Assembly: GCF_963082655.1 (NCBI RefSeq)
Contig: NC_081553.1
Location: 124,330,578 to 124,394,577 of the forward strand
Length of the DNA stretch: 64,000 nucleotides
Direction of reading: 5' to 3'
From: Stomoxys calcitrans
Taxonomy: Eukaryota > Arthropoda > Insecta > Diptera > Muscidae
A program made the position numbers and the translations under genes. How positions within the stretch are numbered: the stretch's first letter is position 1; each line of letters opens with the position of its first letter. The notes under the pieces were generated by a model. That model saw only the letters and a list, made by a program, of their open reading frames with translations, was not told where the DNA came from and ran no database searches. Positions 32,831 to 44,359 of this stretch are shown here, one piece after another.

Positions 32831-34415
32831 TGGGGCTTATACACCCCCTTTGCCCCACAACCGTAGCAAAAGACTTTTCTCTCTCGAACACAGTCATCCC
32901 AAAAATGCCCCACCTCATCACAATTCCAACACTTATAAACTGTAGAGCTGTAGTTGATGGCATCCAGCATCTCACTGGTTGTCGACATATCCAAGTCCCT
33001 CTCTTCACAATCAACCTCAGCGACATTCCTACGGCTGGTAACTGAGGAGTCATAGAAGTCTTTGAGGAAAGGCCTCTTCTAAAATTGTCATCGCTCAGAA
33101 GGCTCTCTCGCATTTGTACGAGCTTCCTCAATTGGGCAATGGAATAGATAGGGAAATACAGCAACTCGTGGCGGATGTCCGGACGTAAATTCCGTACCAG
33201 GATCTCGACCAGCTCCTCCTCCTCCATTGGATGCTCCAATCTATCCATGATTGAACATATCGAGTCATAGTATGAATCAAAGGATTCACCTGGTCGCATC
33301 TTCCTATTCCTGACCTCCTCCTTTCTGTCATATACGGACCGCATATCCTTGTATTGTGACTTCAACGCGCCACAAAATTCAGTCCACTCAATCTGGTCTA
33401 CCTTCTTGTGGTAGCGCCAGAACCACTCGTGAGCCTTGCCCACTAAAAGAATATTCAGGTTCCTGCATATCATATCGAAATTACCCTCAAAATGCAAAGC
33501 TGTAAGAGATCTTATCCGATAGAGAAACTCGTCAACCGTGAGACCATCTTTGGAACCGTCGAACTTTACGTTCCAGTTCTGGATGATAGAAGTCACCTTT
33601 TCCGCATTTGGAATAGGCTGAGGACGAAGACTGGCCTGTCTACGATGTGTCCCTTGATCATAATGATTGGGATTTGAATTAGGAACTCTCAAAGAAGAAG
33701 GATCCAAACCCAAGGGAGACTGTCCAAGACCAGACTGCTGCACTGGTCCTGAAGATCGTGTAACACTCAAGTTCCGCATCATTCGAGAAAGTCTATCTTC
33801 AATCATCTGCCCGATCCAGTCATAATCCACCTCATGTCTGTTATTCACCATTGGCATGGGTGAACCCGAAGGTTCATCCAACTGATTCCGTCCCATACGA
33901 TCTGAACCCTGGATATCATCACCCGGAGAATCACCATTGGTCATATCAGGCACACCGGAAGCACCAAGGCCCATGTTAGGAAATAAAGCCCTAGTTATAC
34001 TTCGCGTACCCATGCGATTTCCTGCCACTCCCCTAGGCTTACCGCGACCTGCCGTCTTTTTCTTGACCGCCCCTGTCGAGTTCACTAATGCCTCAGGCCT
34101 CATAGGAAGATCCGTACCATACTTTCTCAAATCTGAAAGCTCACATGATAATTTGCATGCCGGACAGTTCGACGAAGTCGACAAAGTCGTCTCAATACAG
34201 ACTCTATGAAAAATATGACCACATGTCGAAAGCTTATAGCATTCTTGAACTACAAAATTCATAAACTCCTCACATATAGAACATTTCAGCTCGGTCAGAC
34301 TAGAATTTACCAAACCTGCCATTGAAGGGTCCTGTCGTGGTGGTGGACTACGAGCCGTCGCCATTACAAATCCGAAATTCGGAAATTTATACAGTTCTGG
34401 TTTAAATTCCGTCAA
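32752..34415 (-). CDS. gag: Gag with N-terminal RING-H2 finger (frame broken in this copy)
   Basis: The capsid precursor starts at 34415, ~700 bp from the primer-binding site. Residues 45-87 form a RING-H2 finger: C45, C48, C65, H67, H70, C73, C84, C87 (C-x2-C-x16-C-x-H-x2-H-x2-C-x10-C-x2-C). A basic linker follows (~115-140), then a retrotransposon Gag domain at ~290-470 (ALHFEGNFDMICRNLNILLV; KAHEWFWRYH; YYDSICSIMDRLEHP). The zinc knuckle CWNCDEVGHFWDDC (32931-32890) and a four-Cys motif C-x2-C-x9-C-x2-C lie in the -1 frame. One base therefore appears lost near 33071-33079, or a second frameshift is used. Unshifted, the frame ends at 32745 after 556 residues without knuckles. A RING in Gag suggests ubiquitin-ligase activity, which is inference. 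Confidence 0.85.
32788..32794 (-). promoter_or_regulatory. -1 ribosomal frameshift heptamer A AAA AAC
   Basis: In the zinc-knuckle frame the codons are TCA AAA AAC, giving the classic slippery heptamer A-AAA-AAC inside the gag/pol overlap (32752-32830). Slipping back one base enters the Pol frame (KKLPAPES). A downstream stimulatory structure was not worked out. Confidence 0.75.
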
Positions 34416-35110
34416 CTACCTATCAATGTGTGTCTATTCTAACCATATATTCGCTTAAAAGTAAAGAAAAAATAAAGCCTGACCTCGGAGCCAGATTAAA
34501 AACAGGTACAAAAAAAACAATATATGAGTTCAATAATATAATAATAACACATTCCTTGTTTCGGTAAGTGATTTCGAGAATGGAGTTGAAAAAAAAAAAA
34601 ACAATATCTTGTCGTCTAATAAAAAAAAACAGGGCTATGGCGTGAAGTCGCCTTAGGTTCTATAGTAAAAGATAAGCAAACTAGCATACTTCTTAAACGT
34701 CACGAACTGTAATTCATGGACTTTAAAACGCCTGCAGCACCTTAAAGTATATCCTATAACCTACAGGATGCCAGAATCCAGCCACATCCTTTACCAAGAA
34801 TATCAATAAGATCCTTCACCAGATATTATCAGCACCTTTCTATTCACACTAAAAACACACTGAAAGTGATAATAAGTTGATTCTCGGTCATAGGACTCGC
34901 AACAAGCAGATCTATGAAAATCCAGAGAGTCTTATTAAGTATTCGAGTGCAGTAAATCATCCAAATAAAACGGTGTCTCCAATACCTCTAAAACAAATGA
35001 ACTCTAATCGTATAATTTATTTCTGATTAAGCAAATGGGCCTATATTCAGACTTAATAGAATTCCTCTGCCCTATTAAGCAAAATTTATTCTAAAAAGAC
35101 AAAAACTTCG

Positions 35111-35128
35111 GCCCCACGTTGGGCGCCA
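35111..35128 (-). promoter_or_regulatory. Primer-binding site for tRNA-Lys
   Basis: The minus strand reads TGGCGCCCAACGTGGGGC, 18 bases complementary to the 3' end of insect tRNA-Lys (CUU type, from memory), starting 8 bp inside the 5' LTR. It fixes the polarity of the element and the LTR boundary. Confidence 0.88.
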
Positions 35129-35136
35129 TTTATTTA

Positions 35137-37978
35137 TGTAATGTCCAAAAGGGGTTCGGATTGTGGTCACAAAGACGTTATAAGATTTCTACTACCCAGA
35201 AGGTCGCTAAAACTCGCCTTTCGACAAAATAGATTGTGGTGGAAGATGTTGACTTAATTTCCAATTATAATTCTATGCAAACAAAGAGGACTGGGAGCCA
35301 TTAAAAAGGGCTAGCAAGACAGTCGGGTGGGGGGGTTCGGACCTCCTTTATTCACCTGATTTCCACAATCTCGGACACAAACAAAATATTATTTTAGACT
35401 CCCAGTAAACAAAAGCACTATGGATCTAGACTTTGAAAACTTAATGGACCAAACCAAATCAGAATGAAATTCCCCCATTAATTTGGTATTGTAATCTATA
35501 GTAAAGAAACATAGGCGACAAGCTAGTTCGATTCCCTGATGTTCTGGGAACCATGGCCTCCAAACCCTACCCTACCATGGCACCAGCGGCCTTAACAATT
35601 GCCAGTGCCCCAAACGCAATATCTACTCCATCTCTATATCACTACCAAGGAAAGGTAAAAGAATTTAGAAATCCATTTCAGATTATATATCTATATTTAA
35701 GAAAATTCATGAAGATGATGCCATATAAGCCAAAATCTTAATAACTAGTATTATATAAATAAAATATGAAATATTTGGAACGAACAACCAAAAGTTTATA
35801 ATTCCAGTTCATATTTAACGATCTAAGGGTTAATCTCGTAATATTTAATTTAATCGGATAATTATTCAAACGCGTTCAAATTCTAAATATGTCAACTCAG
35901 GGAAAACTCAACGGTCAAAAAAAAATATATATTTATGCAAGCATGCAAACTGAGACGAAATAGTTCAAAGGAAGGAAATGTAATAACTAATAGTTCATTG
36001 AATTTTCCTTGACATGACCCAAAATTGATTTCTTTTAAGTTTATAATTATAATGGACTAAAATTAACTTTTTTACTACATTAACCTTTCATATGCAAAAT
36101 TTAAATGAAAATTGATTTTTTTTTAACTCACTTTTGTTTTTAAGCCTTTTGGCTTTACTTTTTAACCATTTCCATTAGCCAGGTTAGCACGATGATCGCC
36201 GAGGCCTCGATGAGCATTTTACGCTGGACGTGGATTCTATTGGGCTTTTAGCTGTTTAGGAATGAGATAGGATGATAAACTTTGCATATGATAATAATTA
36301 CACTTATCTGCTAATTTAATTTAATTAAAAATTATTCATCCTGGCCGGCTCGGGAATTGAACCGGAGACCTTAGATAACTGATGCGGTAAGTAGGTATCT
36401 GCTAGCTCACTCAGCCACTAGCCAGATACAATTGAGGGCGTCTTGTTGATGACGTTATTCGTGTGTGGAGTCTGTTATGCGGAGATGATTAAGCTGGGCT
36501 CCCCGTTCCCATGCGTCTATTTATAGACTTAGCTCTGTCGTGTGTGGGTGTTGTAATTGGGTGAGCAAGAGGGGTTATGTCGATGAGTTGGCGCTGCTAA
36601 TAAATGGGTGGCGGCAGTTCGCTGTCGACTTAGATAATAATGACCACAATTAAATAATGTCTTCAAAAAGGGGTAAGTCAGCACTTTATAGGCAAGGACA
36701 GCTTTGTATGGAATTTTCGTAATTTCTCCTCGAATTATGGTAAGTGTTTAGTCAAGCAACCAGACTGGCTGTAGTACCTCAAGCAATAGAAAACTACTCC
36801 GCTCCTTCAGGCCCCTTGGCTGAATTTTTTCACCAAAAGGTTTGCCCTTAACTCATGAAATTCTCACCAAACTCTAGCAAGGAGGTGGATCCACACGTTA
36901 ACTCGCAACAAGGCCTATGATTTACCAGGATAAGACCTAGTATCACGGTTGGTTTTCGTCTTTTTTCTTGGGATTTCCCCCAAATTGCGAACAAGTTAAG
37001 AAAAAACTCCACCACAAATTCGAAGGAGTCAATATAGATTCCCTTATAACGACACTATAAGGGAATGATGGCAATTGCACCTAAATAAAACCCTTGATCA
37101 AAATAAAACTTCATTGGTTACCACGTATAAAATTCGTTACCTTTAGGGTTTGATACAAGATTCACTTTTATATCTCCTTAAATAAGGACTCCACTGCTTT
37201 AAAAGGCTCTGTTTGGCTGTCTGTACGCCTTTTCGACAATTTAGAAAAAAAAAAATACTTCACTTAAAAACTTTACCACAGGAGCGATGTGATTTAGATG
37301 ATGTTCAAGATGGAAAGAATTAATAAAACTCGAAGTCTTGACACCATAACTGAAGCCAATGGAAAAAAGAAACTGACTCCAACCAAAAAAACTTGACGAA
37401 AATGAGAGATACTGGAAGATCCAGTGCATAAACCGTTAAAAGAATCCGATTGGCTAATTAAATCCATGAACATCCATCGGGAGCCCAAACAAGTTCACCT
37501 TGAACAAGTCTAGCATATTACTTAAAAGCAACAAATATGCCAACGGTTGTTCATGGTCGATCTCTTTTCCGCACATAAAACAATTCCTTTTCATTAAACC
37601 ATTTGTCTGTCGACGAACAGAAAAAAAAAACTCGAGAAAGGGAAAAAATCCAGAAAAATAATGGCCTTAACTGGGCTCGAACCTGAGTCCACTGGCTGGT
37701 AGTCCGCCGCAATCCCCACTGACCCATCGCCAGCCTGGCTTAAACGACAGCTATAATAGAGTTTCATCACTTGACACCTACACTTGGGAATGCATTCACG
37801 TAGATACATCTCAATAGACATGAGATAAGAGCAAAAAAAAACAATTGTGTATAAGAGTTAGAATGATTACTAAAGCAGAACTTCCTTACCCAGCAAACAT
37901 TCCTACACCAATGTAAGTAAGTCTCCACTGATTGTAGATCACGATATTCGAAACAATATTGGACAATCGTCCAGCACA
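35137..37978 (-). repeat. 5' LTR (right), 2842 bp, uninterrupted
   Basis: It is identical in layout to the left LTR without the Transib. The empty Transib site (GAGGGCGTCTTG) is at ~36435-36446. It holds the promoter and polyadenylation functions of the element, not localised here. It also contains tRNA-like segments at 36341-36425 and ~37655-37741. At 2.8 kb it is very long for a Gypsy-group LTR. Confidence 0.93.
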
Positions 37979-38300
37979 ATAGGCGTTTGTGCAATAAATA
38001 TTTGATATATGGGGTTCCACATCACCTCCAAAAATAGCCCCATATCGTATATATTTACCGACCATAGCAATATAAGGCTCGAATGAAAGGTATTTGGGAG
38101 TAGAGCACCAGTATGATATCCACGTTGGGGCGAAAGATTTGAAAGGCCGTACCAGCACCCCCAAACTTAGTTCCAGACCATACCAGTATAAGGCTAAAAT
38201 AAAATAAGAGAGTGAAAGAAGGTACAGCGGATCGGGGCCTATCCAGTTGGATGTACATACGATAAAAAGGAGAGATTTTGATCGATTTTTATGATTAATG
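37979..38300. repeat. Right flank: end of the fold-back element and tandem-type repeat
   Basis: After ATAG, positions 37981-38002 complete the fold-back arm. Then ACCGACCATAGCAATATAAG, GCTCGAATGAAAGGTATTTG and GGGAGTAGAGCACCAG follow. These resemble the repeat type at 20048-20893 (CCGACTATAGCAATATG), so both sides of the insertion belong to one repeat region. No gene. Confidence 0.55.
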
Positions 38301-38444
38301 TCTCATTTTGTTCACTGGGTAGCCACATACCCGTTTCACGCTATAAGCCATGAAAATTTTTCAGCTTTGAATTTATACGACTTCAAAGAAAATATTTAAA
38401 TTTTTTCACAAAAATACGATTTTTAAAAGATTTGTGCGTGGTTT

Positions 38445-39790
38445 TTTTATACCCTCCACCATGTTTGTAACACCTCGACATATGCGTCTAAGACCCCATA
38501 AAGTATATACATTCTTGATCGTCATGTCGTTTTAAGTCGATCTAGTCATATTCGTCCGTCCGTCTGTCTGTCGAAAGCACGCTAACATTCGAAGGAGTAA
38601 AGCTAGCCGCTTGAAATTTTGCACAAATACTTTTTATTAGTGTAGATCGGTATTGTAAATAGGCCAAATCGGTCCATGTTTTGGTATAGCTGTCATATAA
38701 ATCCTCTAGAGGGCGCAATTCTTACCCGATTTTATTGAAATTTTGCACGTAGTGTTCTGGTAGAATTTCCAACAACTATGTCAAGTATGGTTAAAATCGG
38801 TGCATGTTTTGATATAGCTGCCATATAAACCGATCTTGGGTCTTGACTTCTTGAACCTCTAGAGGGCGCAATTGCCGTCCTATCTTACTTAAATTTTGCA
38901 CGTAGTGTTCTGGTAATACTTTCAATAACTATGCTAAGTATGGCCTTAATCGGTAGATGTTTCGATATAGCTGCCATATAAACCGATCTCGGGTCTTGAC
39001 ATGTTGAGCCTCTAGAGGGCGCAATTCTTATCCGATTTTATTTAAATTGTGCACTTTGTGTTTTGCTAGCACTTCCAACAACTACGCTTACAATGGTTTA
39101 AATCGGTTTATTTTTTGATATAGCTGCCATATAAACCGATCTTGGGTTTTGACATCTTGAACCTCTAGAGGGCGGAATTCTCATCCCATTTAACTGAAAT
39201 TTTTCACGTACTGTTTTGGTATCACTTCCAACAACTGCGTTAAGTATGATTTAAATCGGCTAATAATCAGGTATAGCTGTCATATAAACCGATCTTGGAT
39301 CTTCACTTCGTGAACCAATAGAGCGCGCAATTCTCATCCGATTTGGCTGAAATTTTCCATGAGGTGTTTTGTTATGACTTCCAATAATTGTGCAAAGTAT
39401 GGGGTAAATCGGTATAGAACCTGATATAGCTACCACAAAAACCGATCTGGGATTTGACTTCTTGAGCCACTAGATGGCGCAATTGTTATCCGATTTTGCA
39501 GAAATTTTGTACTACGGCTTCTCTCATGACTTTCAACATACGTGTCTAGTATGGTCGAAATCGATCAATAGCTTGATACAGCTCCCATATAAACTTATCT
39601 CTCGATTTTGCGATTTGGCTGAAACTTTACATGGTTCTGTTCTGTAACGACTTCCAAGAATCATGCCAAGTACGATACAAATCAATTTATAAGCTGATAT
39701 AGCTTCCATATAAGCCGATTTCTATATTTTAAAACTTGAGCCCCTGGAAGTCGCAATTGAGGTCCCAACGGCTCTATTCGGTATTTCGAG
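38445..39790 (-). mobile_element. Family A element, minus orientation, right end lost
   Basis: It starts TATACCCTCCACCATG, TTTGTAACACCTCGACATA, then CGTCCGTCCGTCTGTCTGTC and AGGAGTAAAGCTAGCCGC, followed by about seven monomers (CTCTAGAGGGCGCAATTCTT, GATATAGCTGCCATATAAAC). The palindromic TTCGGCC end is missing; it stops near GGTCCCAACGGCTCTATTCG. Confidence 0.65.
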
Positions 39791-41107
39791 ATGTGAGAAA
39801 CTTTATAACGATATACGTCACACTTTCTATACTTTGGTGGAAAAAAATTAAAATTACTTTTCAAGTGTTTAAAGGAATTTTAAATTTAAAATAATTTTCT
39901 TTGTGTTTTTCAGGCGGAAGGCGATGATGAAAATACAAAATATTGAAACCATTATGTAGACTATAAGGATGTTCTAAATGCCTGTTTGTGATCCTGCAGT
40001 GAAAATGTTTTGCTTTCTCAATTGCCGTTTTCGTGAGAGGAGGTTGTGTGAAAGCGATTAATGCCTTGACAATGTTCTTCGTTTCCTTTTTTCTTCAAAT
40101 ATTTAAATTCCAGCAGTCTGTTATGCGAAAAGCCCTTCCCAGCGAGAGTCCCAGCACAGACGATGACATTTCGTCTGTCGGTATGTGGTTTACTGTGAAT
40201 GAAGTTTCCCCCAGTTCATGTTTTTTAACCCCCGCCCCCCAAAAAAAAAATACATTGGGGAACATTTCAAGTCGATATTTTCGGCTATTCTTTGTTTTTT
40301 GCTCATGCTTGGTTGATATCGATGTCAATGTTTGTTTGTTTGGTTAAGTATGAGGTTTTATAGGAGAGTGTGTGCGTGTGGAAATCCGTTTGTGAGCCTA
40401 CGCTGTGGCATTAGTGGCACAGAAATGTTTGTTAGTGTGTGTGTGTATGTTTGTGATTTGCGAGTGTTGTCTTTTTAAGCACTAGTTTCTAACGCCCTTG
40501 TCAGTCGGCTTGCCAGTGACGTTTTCCAAAGAAAATAACCAAACAAGGACAAACATGTGGAAACCCATTATGTGATGGCATGGGAAGGCATCCCCATTTC
40601 CAAGAAAGGAATAATAAGTTTATCCCATAGCTTTCTATTGCCAACTTTATCTTGTAATAATTCATTTTAGGGTCAGGCCTTTAAAGAAAATACAGAAATG
40701 TGGGCAAATTTAGAAATTTATTGATATTATCTCACAAGTGTTTGAGTTTAAATGGAACAGACGGACCTACTGTCATCTACACTGGAAAGGGTTAGTGGCA
40801 TATTTGGCTGACCGGAACTAAAATATTTGAGGAAATGGGAATGCAAAATGTCTAAATTGGTTTCGTTGCGTAAAAGTTTGTGGTATGCCTTGCGGTTAAA
40901 AAAGAAGCATAGAATTGATTTTTAGTTTTTGAAGTATTCAAACGAATGGTAACGATATCAAAATGGGTTAAAAGGCAAGTGTTAGCCCAACGTTTGTCAA
41001 GAGCAGAAGAATTTGAATAAAGGGAGTAACCTAACTCCATATATGTCAGTGATCACAGACAACCTTTAAAGTGACCCAAAAAAAACAAAGCTTTTATTCG
41101 AGGCACT
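39791..41107. other. Apparently single-copy stretch, candidate host intron
   Basis: No repeat family is recognised. A good splice-acceptor-like sequence lies at 39912 (TTGTGTTTTTCAG) and another at 40113, the latter followed by a donor at 40181. A GT-rich tract is near 40436-40450. The stretch could be part of a large neuronal-type fly gene, but only one short exon candidate is seen. Confidence 0.4.
40114..40180 (+). CDS. Candidate 67-bp internal exon of an unidentified host gene
   Basis: A pyrimidine-rich tract (TTCGTTTCCTTTTTTCTTC) and AAATTCCAG precede the segment, and G|GTATGTGG follows, both close to fly consensus splice sites. In between, one frame encodes QSVMRKALPSESPSTDDDIS and SV without a stop. 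The acidic, Ser-rich peptide resembles a cytoplasmic linker. A NAGNAG-type acceptor (CCAGCAG) would allow a one-codon shift. The exon would begin in phase 0 and end in phase 1. I do not recognise the gene; a chance combination is possible. Confidence 0.33.
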
Positions 41108-42243
41108 TTTTATACCCTCCACCATAAGATGGGGGGTATACTAATTTCGTCATTCTGTTTGTAACTACTCGAAATATTCGTCTGAGACCCCATAAAGTAT
41201 ATATATTCTTGATCGTCGCGACATTTTATGTCGATCTAGCCATGTCCGTCCGTCCGTCTGTCTGTCGAAAGCACGCTAACTTCCGAAGGAGTAAAGCTAG
41301 CCGCTTGAAATTTTGCACAAATACTTCTTATTAGCGTAGGTCAGTTGGAATTGTAAATGGGCCATACCGGTCATTGTTTTGATATAGCTGCCATATAAAC
41401 CGATCTTGGGTCTTGACTTCTTGAGCCTCTAGAGAGCGCAATTCTTATCCGATTGGAATGAAATTTAGCACGTAGTGTTTTGTTATGATATCCAACAACT
41501 TTGCCAAGTATTGTTCACATCCGTCCATAACCTGATATAGCTACCATATAAACCGATCGTGGGTCTTGACTTCTTGAGCCTCTAGAGTGCACAATTCTTA
41601 TCCGATTGGAATGAAATTTTGCACGACGTGTTTTGATATCATATCCAACAACTGTGCCAAGTATAGTTCAAATCGGTCTATAACCTGATATAGCTGCCAT
41701 ATCAACCGATCTTGGGTCTTGACTTCTTGAGCCCCTAGAGTGCGCAATTCTTATCCGATTGGAATGAAATTTCGCACAACGTGTTTTGTTATGATATCCA
41801 ACAACTATGCCAAGTATGGTTCACATCGGTCTATAACCTGATGTAGCTGCCATATAAACCGATCTTGGGTCTTGACTTCTTGGGCCTTTATAGAGCGCAA
41901 TTCTTATCCGATTTGCCTGAAATTTTGTACGACGAATCCTCTCATGACCATCAACATACGTGTTTATTATGGTCTGAATCGGTCTATAGCTCGATACAGC
42001 TCCCATATAAATCGATTTCTATATTTTACTTCTTGAGCCCCCAAAGGGCGCAATTCTTATTCGAATTGGCTGACATTTTACACAGGTCTCCAACATGTAA
42101 TCATATAATAATAGCAGAGCAAATCTTTTCTTATATCCTTTTTTGCCTAAGAAGATATGCCGGGAGAAGAACTCGGCAAATGCGATCCATTGTGGAGGAT
42201 ATGTAAGATTCGGCCCGGCCGAACTTAGCACGCTTTTACTTGT
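41108..42243 (-). mobile_element. Family A element, complete, minus orientation
   Basis: Left end TATACCCTCCACCATAAGAT, GGTATACTAATTTCGTCATT. Right end ATTGTGGAGGATATGTAAGA, TTCGGCCCGGCCGAACTTAG, CACGCTTTTACTTGTTT. About five monomers lie between, very regular (TTGACTTCTTGAGCCTCTAG recurs at ~165-170 bp spacing). It is the cleanest short copy in the window for defining the family consensus. Confidence 0.75.
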
Positions 42244-42477
42244 TTATCCTCAATTTTTTCTTTACTACCCCAACAAACAATACAAAATATTATGACGATC
42301 GGTTAACGATATGTGGCAAATTTCCAATGCGACCTCCATCTTGATTACAACAAAGTCTGCCGTTAACAAACGGAACGGAATGAAAACATCGACAGACGGA
42401 CCTGGTTTAGCCGAAACAGGAAGAATCTAACCGCACACTGTATCATTTTTAAGATCACATATGTCATATGTAATTTT

Positions 42478-43545
42478 AGCAAGTAAAGAGGCATTAACTT
42501 CGACCGATCCGATACCCAGCACCTCGGGTATATATGCTAACCATTTTTCGTCTTAGTGCGGAGAAAAATGCATCATCTATAAACCCATTGCAGCTGTTCA
42601 TAGTCCGATTTGGACCAAACAGGCCACAGACATTGATAGGTCCAATAAATATAATTCAGTGTTCAAGTTCTTAAAACAAAATATTGGTCAAAATGGCAGC
42701 TATATGAAAATATGGACCGTTCTGAACCATATAGGGCACGGACGTCAAAAAGCCTAACACAGGTCATTATGACAAATTTCAGCGAAATCGGATAATAAGT
42801 GCGCTTTTTATAGCCCCAATACCTTAAAACGGGAGATCGCTCTATATGGCAGCTATATTTAAATATAGACCCATGGGGGCCATACTGAATGCGGATGTCG
42901 TAGGGTCTAACACACCTCACAGCTCGGTATACATGGCATGGAGATCGGTATACATGGCAGCTATATCCAAAAAATGACCGATCTAACACATATAGGAAAC
43001 GAATGTCAGAAAGCCTAGCATTGATCCTTGTGCCGAATTTCAGTGAAATCGGGTAATAAATGAGCCTTTTATGGGTCCAAGATCCCAAATCGGGAGGTCA
43101 GTCAATATGGCAGCTAAATCCAAATATAGCCTGATCGTGATCATACTCATTATAAATATTGAGGAGCCTAACGCAAAACAATGTGCCAAATTTCAACGAT
43201 ATCAGATAATAAATTTGACTTAAATGAGGCTAAAACTATAAATCGGAAGATCGGTCCATATGGGGGCTTTATCAAGATATTGCCCCATATAATCCATATT
43301 CAAACTTAATCTGCCTATGGACAAAAAAAAAATCTGTGCAAAGTTTTAGCTAATTATTTGAATTTTTAAAGCCTGCAGCGTGATTTCAACAGCCGCGAGA
43401 CGGACGGACATGATTAGATCGTCTTAGATTTTTACGACGATCAAGATTATATATATATTATAGGATCGGAAATGGATATCTCCATGTGTTGCAAACGGAA
43501 TGACAAAGTGACTATACCCCCATCCTTTGAAGATGGCTATAAACA
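42478..43545 (+). mobile_element. Family B element, plus orientation, decayed
   Basis: Start AGCAAGTAAAGAGGCATTAA, a damaged palindrome (CTTCGACCGATCCG), ACCCAGCACCTCGGGTATAT. End GACAAAGTGACTATACCCCC, ATCCTTTGAAGATGGC. About five monomers with TCAGCGAAATCGGATAATAA and GGGAGATCGCTCTATATGGC. 42246-42477 is unassigned. Confidence 0.6.
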
Positions 43546-43859
43546 TATACAAATATTTTTAGGTGCAAAAAAATTTTTTGCACGGTTTTAGAGGACAGTG
43601 GAGTAAAAAAAACATGTGCCAATCTCGGCCAAAATTTCAATAAATAGAAATTAAAACTGGTATATCACCGAAACTAGTGGAAATATTGAAGACCTTAAAC
43701 TGACTTTTTTGCAGGGATTTTTGAGAACTATCCAGCAAAAAATCGGACTATAACTGAAGATTTGACATCCCGAACATTTTTCGAAATGCCGAGGTGTCGA
43801 TAGTATGTGGTAGTATAGATATTGTAAAGGTCGAAGGGAGTTAAATAATTCTTGCACCG
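43546..43859. other. Unassigned stretch with a short perfect palindrome
   Basis: GTGCAAAAAAATTTTTTGCAC (21 bp, around 43562-43582) is palindromic about one base. The rest shows no repeat family or protein similarity that I recognise. Confidence 0.4.
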
Positions 43860-44350
43860 TTTAAGGAATCCCAAACATCACATTGTATCTTCATGCCCAG
43901 AATATCAAGAGAATCTGACTGTTCAACGTCAATATCGTCGATAGATATTGACGATTGGATTAAGTCAGCGAATCGTTTGCGTGACAACAAACAACACTGC
44001 GTCTTTCATGCATTAAAATCTAGTAGGTTCATTGGACGCCACTTGGAAATGGCCAGCTAGTCCTGGCAGAGTGTCACATCTTCGGTTTCCCGATAACTTG
44101 GTCTATGGTCGTATGAGTATGAATGGCTGCTACCATACGCAAATCAGTAGATTGGATTTGAAGATGAAAATGAGAAAAAAGGACAGAGAAAGGACTTAGC
44201 CTTGTGGTACACCTGCGGTCAGTTTGTATTCATTGGATGATAATCCATCTACAACAACTGGAATAGCATACTTAATACCTTCCTTAAGACTAAATATCAG
44301 TGAAAATTTTTGTAAAGAAAAAGAAAGAAAAATTTTGTCTAAAAACAAAA
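43860..44350 (-). pseudogene. CR1/Jockey-like LINE reverse transcriptase fragment, minus strand
   Basis: From 44350 leftwards the minus strand reads SLKEGIKYAIPVVVDGLSSN, EYKLTAGVPQG (RT palm, at ~44230-44196). After a deletion of the catalytic region come ISKWRPMNLLDFNA (~44060), KTQCCLLSRKRFADLIQSSI and DVEQSDSLDILGMKIQCDVW (~43935-43875). The GLSSNEYKLTAGVPQG motif also matches the decayed end of the LINE at 7265-8890, so they are related. It is cut on the right by the family A copy at 44360. Confidence 0.65.
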
Positions 44351-44359
44351 TTTCAAAAA

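Larger units (their letters stand above)
21118..37978 (-). mobile_element. Gypsy-type (Ty3-like) LTR retrotransposon, complete, minus strand
   Basis: Two long terminal repeats (21118-29313 including a nested Transib; 35137-37978) bound a 5823-bp interior with Gag and Pol in the order protease, RT, RNase H, integrase. That order is typical of the Gypsy/Ty3 group. The element begins TGT and ends ACA and is flanked by ATAG on both sides (21114-21117 and 37979-37982). A tRNA-Lys primer-binding site lies 8 bp inside the 5' (right) LTR. No envelope frame exists: Pol stops 49 bp from the 3' LTR. The LTRs look identical wherever I compared them, so insertion was recent. A frameshift in gag is the only visible lesion besides the Transib. 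Confidence 0.93.

Noticed and set aside
39913..39970. Second possible exon after TTGTGTTTTTCAG
   Set aside because: All frames close within a few codons and no good donor follows. The acceptor alone is not sufficient.
43562..43582. 21-bp A/T-rich perfect palindrome
   Set aside because: Short and low-complexity, with no flanking duplication or paired partner. It is not enough to call an element.
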